Origin: Clostridiaceae bacterium
GTDB lineage: Bacteria; Bacillota; Clostridia; Oscillospirales; Acutalibacteraceae
NCBI GenBank assembly: GCA_904501705.1
Contig: CAJGCA010000057.1
Location: 1 to 9,999 of the forward strand
Direction: 5' to 3'
Length of the DNA: 9,999 nt
Below the pieces are notes generated by a model. The model saw only the letters and a program-made list of their open reading frames with translations, was not told the DNA's origin and ran no database searches. This document shows positions 1-4,665 of this stretch, in pieces; the first letter of the stretch is position 1, and the number at the start of each line of letters is the position of its first letter. Position numbers and translations under genes: made by a program.

Positions 1-88
1 CTCCTATTTCTCTTAAAGTGTATCCTTGCTCCTTTAGTTCCAATATCTCTTTTTCATATTCTTTAATATGTCTGTAACTTCTTGGCAT
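1..88 (-). CDS. IS3-type transposase OrfA, N-terminal fragment (cut by window edge)
   Basis: An ATG at 88-86 opens a frame that runs off the left edge after 29 residues, beginning MPRSYRHIKEYEKEI and continuing to GYTLREIG. This looks like the start of the helix-turn-helix OrfA proteins of IS3-family elements. They bind the element ends and normally make the OrfAB transposase by programmed frameshifting with orfB. A GGGGG ribosome-binding-like run (96-100) sits 7 nt upstream of the ATG, inside the 3' arm of a hairpin. The rest of the gene, the frameshift site and the DDE domain are outside the window, so whether the element is intact is unknown. Confidence 0.65.
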   Translation of the reverse strand, partial: MPRSYRHIKEYEKEILELKEQGYTLREIG

Positions 89-95
89 GAAAATT

Positions 96-143
96 CCCCC
101 TATGGTAGTTTCTTTAATTCTACCATAGGGGGTTCTTTTTTCT
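96..143. terminator. 13-bp perfect hairpin in the IS leader; terminator-like on the plus strand
   Basis: Arms 96-108 and 120-132 are perfect inverted repeats around an 11-nt loop. On the plus strand the stem is followed by a T-rich run (133-143, TTCTTTTTTCT), as in an intrinsic terminator. On the minus strand the 3' arm contains the ribosome-binding-like G run of the transposase gene. One structure could therefore stop plus-strand transcription heading toward yitT and also hide the transposase start in read-through transcripts. The structure is read directly; both functions are inferred. Confidence 0.6.
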
Positions 144-205
144 ATTGTCCGTTTTTACTGGACTTGTGCAATTTGCCATACCGTATTTTTTTATTGAAAT
201 TTCGG

Positions 206-234
206 TAGAAAATGCCGCGAGTCTATGCTATAAT
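206..234 (+). promoter_or_regulatory. Sigma-A promoter with extended -10 for the yitT-type gene
   Basis: TATAAT at 229-234 is preceded by TG at 226-227 (extended -10). The -35 hexamer at the 17-bp position, TAGAAA (206-211), matches the consensus at four of six bases. Transcription would start near 241, giving a leader of about 27 nt before the TTG start at 268. The IS terminus lies 36 bp upstream of the -35, so the core promoter was left intact. Confidence 0.7.
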
Positions 235-267
235 AGAAATAATCGTAGATACAAGTGGGGGATTGGC

Positions 268-1149
268 TTGATAAAAAACCTTAAAAGCATTCGCGTTGTA
301 AACTTGTTGATGCTAACGTTGGCCGGTATGATAAACGCCTTTGGTATTACCATATTCTTAACGCCGGTTAAGTTGTATGACAGCGGCATTTCAGGAACGT
401 CTATGTTGCTCGATCAGATAACGCCGGGATATTTAACGTTATCCGTTTTCCTGTTGATACTGAATGTACCGCTATTCTTGTTCGGTCTTAAGAAACAGGG
501 ATGGCTTTTTACGGTTTACGCGATTTACACTGTTGGCATTTATTCTCTTTTCGCGTGGTTGATAACCGATGTTTTTCCGATCGACGTAAGTATCGCTTCG
601 CCACTTGCCGGAACAGACTTGTTGTTGTGCGCCTTGTTCGGCGGTATGATTTCGGGTATCGGCAGTGGTCTTGCCATCCGATACGGCGGCGCGATGGATG
701 GTATTGAGGTTATGGCGATCATTTTTGCGAAAAAACTAGGCGTTACTGTCGGCACCTTCGTGATGGTATATAATGTGCTGTTGTATATTATCTGTGGTTT
801 TGTGCTGAGAAGTTGGATATTACCCTTGTATTCCATCGTGACGTACGCCGCCGCGTTAAAAACCATAGACTTTATTGTAGAGGGTATAGACAGAGCAAAA
901 TGCGCTATTATTATTACGGAAACGCCTGATGACATTTGCAAGTCCTTAAGCGATGCCTTTGGCAGCGGAATGACACACCTGGAAGCAAAAGGCGGCTATT
1001 CTAATCGTGACAAAACAATGATTTACTTTGTGGTTAATAGATATCAGGTGATACGGATGCGCGACATTGTTCACGAGATTGACCCGTCTGCCTATATTAC
1101 CATCAGCGAGGTTGCCGACGTGTTTTCGAATAATAACAAAAACGATTAA
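268..1149 (+). CDS. YitT family integral membrane protein with C-terminal DUF2179 domain
   Basis: A 293-aa polytopic membrane protein. Hydrophobic segments cover roughly residues 10-32, 56-73, 80-100, 105-127 and 138-182. The family-type glycine-rich N-terminal stretch runs from MINAFGITIF to DSGISG (21-43), and a GGAMDGIEVMAI motif lies at about 130-141. A soluble C-terminal part (about 207-286, from GIDRAKCAII) fits the DUF2179 domain that usually follows YitT membrane domains. The molecular function of the family is not established; transport is often guessed. I chose the TTG at 268 because GGGGGA (257-262) lies just upstream and the predicted transcript starts near 241. An open frame extending back to 145 runs through the promoter into the IS end and is not credible. 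The length fits the family's usual 280-290 aa. The gene stands alone, with its own promoter and terminator, and is lower in GC than its neighbours. Confidence 0.88.
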   Translation: MIKNLKSIRVVNLLMLTLAGMINAFGITIFLTPVKLYDSGISGTSMLLDQITPGYLTLSVFLLILNVPLFLFGLKKQGWLFTVYAIYTVGIYSLFAWLITDVFPIDVSIASPLAGTDLLLCALFGGMISGIGSGLAIRYGGAMDGIEVMAIIFAKKLGVTVGTFVMVYNVLLYIICGFVLRSWILPLYSIVTYAAALKTIDFIVEGIDRAKCAIIITETPDDICKSLSDAFGSGMTHLEAKGGYSNRDKTMIYFVVNRYQVIRMRDIVHEIDPSAYITISEVADVFSNNNKND

Positions 1150-1182
1150 ACGACAAGGCGAGTTGATCGCACTCATCAGCGC

Positions 1183-1228
1183 AAAAAAAGCAGAGCACCG
1201 TCTAACAGACGGTGCTCTGCTTTTTTTT
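1183..1228. terminator. Strong bidirectional intrinsic terminator after yitT
   Basis: A 13-bp perfect GC-rich stem (1190-1202 with 1208-1220) surrounds a 5-nt loop. It is flanked by seven A's on the left (1183-1189) and eight T's on the right (1221-1228), so it can end transcription in both directions. On the plus strand it closes the yitT transcript 33 nt after its stop codon. On the minus strand it would catch anything reading past the tRNA-Gly terminator. Confidence 0.9.
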
Positions 1229-1241
1229 GGAGCGGCTGACG
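1225..1241 (-). repeat. Second copy of the tRNA-Gly 3' end (17-bp direct repeat, copy 1)
   Basis: The 17 bases here are identical to 1453-1469, which cover the 3' CCA, discriminator base and 3' acceptor strand of tRNA-Gly plus four neighbouring T's. The rest of a tRNA is not present: there is no T-arm or anticodon arm upstream on the minus strand. This is a tRNA 3'-end remnant or an attachment-site-like repeat, and not a second tRNA gene. Confidence 0.75.
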
Positions 1242-1242
1242 C

Positions 1243-1416
1243 TGACCTCGGCGCAATCCGCCGAGGTCATAAAAATACCCGCTCAGCCGTTTAAACAACG
1301 GCTGTTTCGCCTACGCGAAACCACGTGTATTTGGGTGCGTAGCCGTGAGTCTGTACAATACTTTGTTGCAGTTTGCAAAGCGAACTGCAAGGCGATTTTT
1401 CGCCCCATACAGCCGT
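1243..1416. other. Non-coding tract packed with hairpins, function unknown
   Basis: No credible gene lies here. Consecutive inverted repeats are 1243-1252/1260-1269 (10 bp), 1284-1291/1297-1304 (8 bp), 1304-1310/1315-1321 (7 bp, 4-nt loop), 1366-1376/1380-1390 (11 bp with one G-T, 3-nt loop) and 1391-1395/1400-1404 (5 bp, TTTT loop). In addition 1298-1305 can pair with 1409-1416, closing the right part as one domain and competing with the 1284-1304 hairpin. This density is far above chance. It could be a small structured RNA, a mobile palindromic repeat, or leftovers of an element integrated at the tRNA. I see no clear promoter of its own. Confidence 0.5.
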
Positions 1417-1456
1417 AAAAGGAAAAGGACACCCGACTGGGTGTCCTTTTCCTTTT
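1417..1456 (-). terminator. Terminator of tRNA-Gly
   Basis: An 18-bp perfect stem (1417-1434 with 1439-1456) with a 4-nt loop begins directly at the tRNA's encoded 3' end on the minus strand. It ends in TTTTCCTTTT. The GC core is GGACACCC. This stem-loop follows the tRNA with no spacer, so it probably also sets the 3' precursor end. Confidence 0.85.
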
Positions 1457-1469
1457 GGAGCGGCTGACG
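1453..1469 (-). repeat. tRNA-Gly 3'-end direct repeat, copy 2
   Basis: This is the copy inside the real tRNA gene, identical over 17 bp to 1225-1241. The two copies are 228 bp apart in the same orientation, as expected for attachment-site-like or tRNA-end duplications. Confidence 0.75.
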
Positions 1470-1531
1470 AGGCTCGAACTCGCTACCTCCACCTTGGCAA
1501 GGTGGCGCTCTACCAGATGAGCTACAGCCGC
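1456..1531 (-). tRNA. tRNA-Gly (anticodon GCC)
   Basis: This is a 76-nt cloverleaf with encoded CCA. The 7-bp acceptor stem is GCGGCTG/CAGCCGC, the D-arm is GCTC...GAGC, the anticodon stem is CCACC/GGTGG with loop TTGCCAA (anticodon GCC), and the T-loop is GTTCGAG. A terminator hairpin follows directly. A perfect sigma-A promoter lies upstream, so the tRNA is transcribed on its own. Confidence 0.97.
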
Positions 1532-1550
1532 ATATCTCGCAACGCAGGTT

Positions 1551-1579
1551 ATTATAGCAAACCGCGCCCGCGTTGTCAA
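1551..1579 (-). promoter_or_regulatory. Consensus sigma-A promoter of tRNA-Gly
   Basis: On the minus strand, TTGACA (1579-1574) and TATAAT (1556-1551) are separated by 17 bp. Both are perfect consensus, and a TG at the extended -10 position adds strength. The predicted start is near 1545, about 14 nt before the mature tRNA 5' end. This is typical of a stable-RNA promoter. Confidence 0.92.
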
Positions 1580-1620
1580 GATGAAATTTCAAAAAAACCA
1601 AAAGAAATTTGTCGGCGACC

Positions 1621-1836
1621 TTATAACTGGAAATCCTCCGCCTTGTAGGTGTCCAGCTTCGGCTGACGGTAGGGGATGCGCTTGAGCGGATCGTACACGA
1701 ACCGTCGGCAGCGGTGATACATCGGCACGATGCCGCGTTTGGCGCACAGCATCACCCGTCCGTCGGCCGCGCGGCGCGCGCGTGCGCAATATTCACAGCT
1801 TGGATTGATATTATTTCCGTATAATTTTCGGCGCAT
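1621..1836 (-). CDS. Conserved-looking small four-cysteine protein, function unknown
   Basis: A 71-aa, very basic protein. Four cysteines, C14, C17, C31 and C43 (CX2C-X13-C-X11-C), suggest a zinc or iron-sulfur site. They are followed by RRFVYDPLKRIP (44-55) and an acidic, aromatic tail ending in DFQL. From memory, short proteins with this Cys pattern and the YDPLKR motif occur across Clostridia as uncharacterised proteins; this could not be checked. I chose the ATG at 1836 because AGGAGA (1850-1845) lies 8 nt upstream. A GTG at 1857 in the same frame precedes that site and lacks one of its own. The gene lies 40 nt downstream of ylbJ on the same strand and may be cotranscribed. No clear terminator follows before the tRNA promoter. 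Confidence 0.75.
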   Translation of the reverse strand: MRRKLYGNNINPSCEYCARARRAADGRVMLCAKRGIVPMYHRCRRFVYDPLKRIPYRQPKLDTYKAEDFQL

Positions 1837-1876
1837 GAGAAAGTTCTCCTCTCGCACAAAAGACTTATCCTACATA

Positions 1877-3001
1877 TCATAGCACATCCTTTGGCGGATT
1901 TCCAGTCTTTTTTGGATAAAAACACAGCATTGCCATAAAACTAAATAGTAACAGCATTACCGAGGCGGAGGCTGATGCGTAAAACGGCGTGGCGGACGGC
2001 GTGCTGATCGTCGGCAGATCGACAGGAATGAAATAAAACAGTCCCGTGGCGATCAGCCCGCTGACGCACCCGTGCACAAGCCGTCCGCTCCAGAATGCTT
2101 TGGTGAGCATCTTTTCGCCATTATGGCTCTTGAGCGCGACAGCGAGCTGCCCCTGCACCGACAGCCCGCCCCAGCCAAGACACAAACATAGCCAGAATGG
2201 AGCCAAAGAACCGCCGCCCGCGATGGCGATACAGCCGCAGCTAACCTCTGTGAGCATCGCCGCGGCATTGCTCCACGCAGAGGCGGGGATGCCGCTTAAG
2301 GATTGCAGCGCGTGAGGCAGACCGCTTGCTTCCCACACCGACAGCCCCGCCGCGGCCAGCAGCACGAATCCGCACATCGTCAGCAGCGCCGCGCAGGTGT
2401 CCTGCACGGTCTGCGCGAACGCACGGGGCGGCGAGGCGGTGATGGGAGACTCTTGGGCATTATCTTCGCGCGCTTTGCCCGTGTGGGCGAGAATGATCCC
2501 CATTCCGATGGAGGTGGTCGCGTGGGTAGCAAACAGCAGCCAGCCCGCGCGTGTGCTGCCGAGCAGACCCGCACCGACCGTGCTGACGATGAATCCGGGT
2601 CCGCCGTTGATGCAGAAGAGGGTCATCCGTCGCGCCTCGATAGCGGTGATGCGACCGCTGTTTTTCAGACGCCCGATTGCGAGTGCTCCCGCGGGATACC
2701 CGCCGAAGAGGCTCAGCAAAATCGCCGTCCCGCAGCAGGCGGGCAAGCGGAACAATCGCCGTGTGACGGCAACAACGAGCCTGTTCGGTCGAGTGCACAG
2801 CGGCGAATCGGTCAGCACCCCCGCGAGGATCATAAACGGGTATAGTGTCGGTATGATAACCGATGAGCAGACGGACAGTCCGCGGCTGACGCCGTTGGCG
2901 AGCGCCTGCGGAAAGCGAAGCATCACGATGGCGATGGCAATCAACGCCGCGCTCGCGGCGGCGGTAAACAGCGAGCGCTTGTGCAGTGTATGAAAGAACA
3001 C
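1877..3001 (-). CDS. ylbJ: Sporulation integral membrane protein YlbJ-like
   Basis: A 374-aa hydrophobic protein with about eight membrane segments. The N-terminal helix is at 11-29, further segments lie near 45-62, 90-110, 130-175, 206-225, 255-280, 312-326 and 345-361, and the tail is short and basic. Motifs fit the YlbJ/nucleoside-recognition (Gate) type: FGGYPAGALAIG (99-110), INGGPGF (131-137) and LGWGGLSVQGQ (275-285). In Bacillus subtilis, ylbJ is transcribed by sigma-E in the mother cell and is needed for normal spores. Recent naming (SpoVV) links it to dipicolinic acid transport across the outer forespore membrane. I chose GTG 3001 because AGGAG (3015-3011) precedes it by 9 nt. The upstream ATG codons at 3037 and 3025 lack such a site and fall in or next to a candidate sigma-E promoter. 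Confidence 0.85.
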   Translation of the reverse strand: MFFHTLHKRSLFTAAASAALIAIAIVMLRFPQALANGVSRGLSVCSSVIIPTLYPFMILAGVLTDSPLCTRPNRLVVAVTRRLFRLPACCGTAILLSLFGGYPAGALAIGRLKNSGRITAIEARRMTLFCINGGPGFIVSTVGAGLLGSTRAGWLLFATHATTSIGMGIILAHTGKAREDNAQESPITASPPRAFAQTVQDTCAALLTMCGFVLLAAAGLSVWEASGLPHALQSLSGIPASAWSNAAAMLTEVSCGCIAIAGGGSLAPFWLCLCLGWGGLSVQGQLAVALKSHNGEKMLTKAFWSGRLVHGCVSGLIATGLFYFIPVDLPTISTPSATPFYASASASVMLLLFSFMAMLCFYPKKTGNPPKDVL

Positions 3002-3023
3002 GGTTGTCCACTCCTTTCTCCTC

Positions 3024-3052
3024 ATTTTATGCGGCATCAGCGGGTGATATGA
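3024..3052 (-). promoter_or_regulatory. Candidate sigma-E promoter for ylbJ
   Basis: On the minus strand, TCATATC (3052-3046) and CATAAAAT (3031-3024) are 14 bp apart. They match the Bacillus sigma-E consensus (KMATATT, 14-15 bp, CATACAMT) at 6 of 7 and 7 of 8 positions. Transcription would start near 3017, just ahead of the AGGAG used by the GTG at 3001. Transfer of the Bacillus consensus to this organism is assumed. Confidence 0.6.
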
Positions 3053-3081
3053 GCATCATTTGTTGCTTGCCGACATAAAAA
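3053..3081 (+). promoter_or_regulatory. Possible sigma-E promoter for yqfC
   Basis: GCATCAT (3053-3059) and CATAAAAA (3074-3081) are 14 bp apart. They match the sigma-E elements at 5 of 7 and 6 of 8 positions, so they are weaker than the ylbJ site lying back to back with them. The predicted start near 3089 precedes AGGGAG (3092-3097). yqfC is sigma-E dependent in B. subtilis, which supports the reading. Confidence 0.4.
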
Positions 3082-3104
3082 TAGCAACGATAGGGAGTGT
3101 TGTT

Positions 3105-3392
3105 ATGAAACGAAAACGGCGGATGGGTCAACGGTTGCAGCGGGCGATGGAGTTGTCCGACGGTATGTTGACCGGCGCGACATTTATGGAGATCGAGGGC
3201 GATTCGCGTTTGGTGATAACCGGATGTAAAGGCATACACGCTTACAGCGAGGAATGCATCCGCCTTTGTACAGTCAACGGTTATGTGTCGTTCTATGGGC
3301 GGGATCTGGAGATGGGATGCCTGTCCGCGGACGGCGCGACGGTGAGCGGGCGTTTGCTGCGCATCGAATTTGATGCAGGGGGCGATGTGTGA
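3105..3392 (+). CDS. yqfC: YabP/YqfC family sporulation protein
   Basis: A 95-aa soluble protein of the YabP/YqfC family; B. subtilis YqfC has 93 aa. After a basic start (MKRKRRMG), the family beta-rich body runs from about residue 19 (LSDGMLTG) through FMEIEGDSRLVITGCKGI (28-45). It continues with the typical CTVNGYVSFYGRDLEMGC part and ends in VSGRLLRIEFD. YabP and its partner YabQ act in spore cortex formation; the exact role of YqfC is not established. I chose the ATG at 3105 for AGGGAG 7 nt upstream, and not an open extension to 3060. Its stop codon TGA shares one base with the ATG of yqfD, so the two are translationally coupled. Confidence 0.88.
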   Translation: MKRKRRMGQRLQRAMELSDGMLTGATFMEIEGDSRLVITGCKGIHAYSEECIRLCTVNGYVSFYGRDLEMGCLSADGATVSGRLLRIEFDAGGDV

Positions 3393-4561
3393 TGGGCGTT
3401 TTTCATATCTTTCGTTGGTTTCCCGGTTGGGTACGCGTAGAGACTGAAGGAGGGTATCCCGAACGACTGCTCAATTCCATCTCCCAAGAGGAACTCGCGG
3501 TGTGGGGCGTGCGTTTTCGCGATGAACAGATGCGGTTTTCCTGCTTTGCCCGCGATTATCGGTCGCTGTGCCGCAATGCGCGTCGCGCATGCGTGCGTAT
3601 GCGTATAAAGCAAAAGCATGGATTGCCGTTTTGGCTTCATCGCTATCGCAGACGCAAGGGGATGCTGGTCGGGCTTGCGTTGTATGCTTTGATTCTGGCT
3701 CTGTTGTCGCCGCGTATCTGGGCGATCGAGGTAATCGGTAACGGCGCGACTCAGACCGAGGAGATTCTCGCCGTCGCGCAGGATATGGGGGTGCAGATCG
3801 GGGCGCGGATGGATGGCTTGCAGATAAAACAGCTGGAGATTATGGGGCTTAACCGTCTGCCGACGCTCGCGTGGATCTCGGTCAACCCGAGTGGCTGTGT
3901 TGCGCGGGTGGAGGTAACCGAGCGTAAGCCAACCCCGGAGGTGCTGGATCTGTCGCAACCGTCGGATATGGTTGCGGTGCGGGATGGGAAGGTCGTATCC
4001 GTGACGGTGGTCAGCGGACAGAAGCGTGTGATGGCGGGCGAGGCGGTGTCGGCGGGCACAGTGCTCATCAGCGGGAGGATAGATAGTGAGCTCGGCGAGC
4101 AGCTCTACCGCGCTTACGGAGAGGTGTGGGCGCAGACCGAACGCCGCATCACCGTGCGCGTGCCACTGACCTATTATCCCGCTGTGCCCGACGGCTTTGT
4201 CGCGGTGTGCCCGACGCTCAGTTTTCTTGGCTTGGAAATCCCGCTGTATGCCGACCCGCCAATGGGGGAAGAGTATCGACAGACCGAGCGCACGCATTTT
4301 CTGCAGACGAACGGGTTGACCCTGCCGCTCGGCATCACCAATCGTTACTACATCCGCACCGAGCGTCCGCTCACGACCCGCACCGAGCAGCAGGCCGCCG
4401 ATCTGGCCGCAAAACGGCTCAAAGCACAAGAGGCTACGCTGTTCGGCGACGGAGAATTTGAGGAGCTTGACCGTACTCACGAGATGGTCGGCGGCGTGTA
4501 CACCTTATCGGTGAAATACCATTGTCTGGAGAACATCGCGGTGGAAGAACCGATCGCGTAA
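3392..4561 (+). CDS. yqfD: Sporulation protein YqfD
   Basis: A 389-aa protein of the YqfD family (B. subtilis protein about 398 aa). A cytoplasmic N-terminal domain (1-85) begins with the family-type IFRWFPGWVRVETEGGYPER. One membrane helix (about 89-107, MLVGLALYALILALLSPRI) follows. The remainder is a large outside domain that opens with a POTRA/FtsQ-like fold: IEVIGNG (about 111-117), then LAWISV and ARVEVTERKP. YqfD is sigma-E controlled and required for spore formation in B. subtilis, with a role in the mother-cell membrane or coat assembly that is not well defined. The start is the ATG overlapping the yqfC stop; AGGGGG (3377-3382) serves it. Confidence 0.9.
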   Translation: MGVFHIFRWFPGWVRVETEGGYPERLLNSISQEELAVWGVRFRDEQMRFSCFARDYRSLCRNARRACVRMRIKQKHGLPFWLHRYRRRKGMLVGLALYALILALLSPRIWAIEVIGNGATQTEEILAVAQDMGVQIGARMDGLQIKQLEIMGLNRLPTLAWISVNPSGCVARVEVTERKPTPEVLDLSQPSDMVAVRDGKVVSVTVVSGQKRVMAGEAVSAGTVLISGRIDSELGEQLYRAYGEVWAQTERRITVRVPLTYYPAVPDGFVAVCPTLSFLGLEIPLYADPPMGEEYRQTERTHFLQTNGLTLPLGITNRYYIRTERPLTTRTEQQAADLAAKRLKAQEATLFGDGEFEELDRTHEMVGGVYTLSVKYHCLENIAVEEPIA

Positions 4562-4605
4562 ATTGGTGAAAAAAGTTTTGAAAAAAATTTTAGCGATTAT
4601 GCCTA

Positions 4606-4634
4606 GTGACAAATGAAAATTTTAGTGATAAAAT
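4606..4634 (+). promoter_or_regulatory. Sigma-A promoter of phoH-ybeY with an overlapping inverted repeat
   Basis: GTGACA (4606-4611) and TAAAAT (4629-4634) are 17 bp apart. Each matches five of six consensus bases, and a TG precedes the -10. Transcription would start near 4641. The -10 lies inside a perfect inverted repeat ATTTTA-GTGA-TAAAAT (4619-4634). A partial copy of the block starts 32 bp upstream (4585-4599), so this may also be an operator. The promoter separates the vegetative phoH group from the sporulation genes before it. Confidence 0.7.
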
Positions 4635-4665
4635 ATAAAAAAGACGAGCAACAAGGAAGGAAATT

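Larger units (their letters stand above)
1..170 (-). mobile_element. IS3-family-like insertion sequence, left end only
   Basis: Read on the minus strand, the element would begin at 170 with TGCACAAGTCCAG and end in the usual TG...CA form of IS3-type elements. It then runs through a hairpin leader into an OrfA-like reading frame that leaves the window at position 1. Only one terminus is visible, so neither the partner inverted repeat nor a target-site duplication can be checked. Bases just outside the terminus (171 onward, atttgcc) belong to the yitT promoter region. The family call rests on the OrfA N-terminus and the terminus style. The exact boundary at 170 is inferred, and the group within IS3 is not determined. 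Confidence 0.7.

Noticed and set aside
165..193. Hybrid promoter formed by the IS end (TTGTGC as -35) driving yitT
   Set aside because: No acceptable -10 lies at the right distance; the extended -10 at 229-234 explains transcription better.
1225..1270. A second, degenerate tRNA-Gly gene
   Set aside because: Only the 3' acceptor strand and CCA match; T-arm, anticodon arm and D-arm are absent upstream on the minus strand.
1283..1601. Two overlapping minus-strand ORFs (98 and 96 aa) across the tRNA-Gly
   Set aside because: Their middle parts are translated tRNA sequence (the familiar false AVAHLVERHLAKVEVASSSLVSRS type of peptide), and they cover the tRNA promoter and terminator.
2303..2993. 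Plus-strand ORFs of 180 and 198 aa inside ylbJ
   Set aside because: They are antisense to the well-supported YlbJ membrane protein, with compositions typical of shadows and no start signals.
3293..4480. 395-aa open frame on the minus strand
   Set aside because: It lies exactly opposite yqfC/yqfD, has no ribosome binding site and reads as low-complexity Arg/His-rich sequence, as expected of a shadow frame in GC-rich coding DNA.
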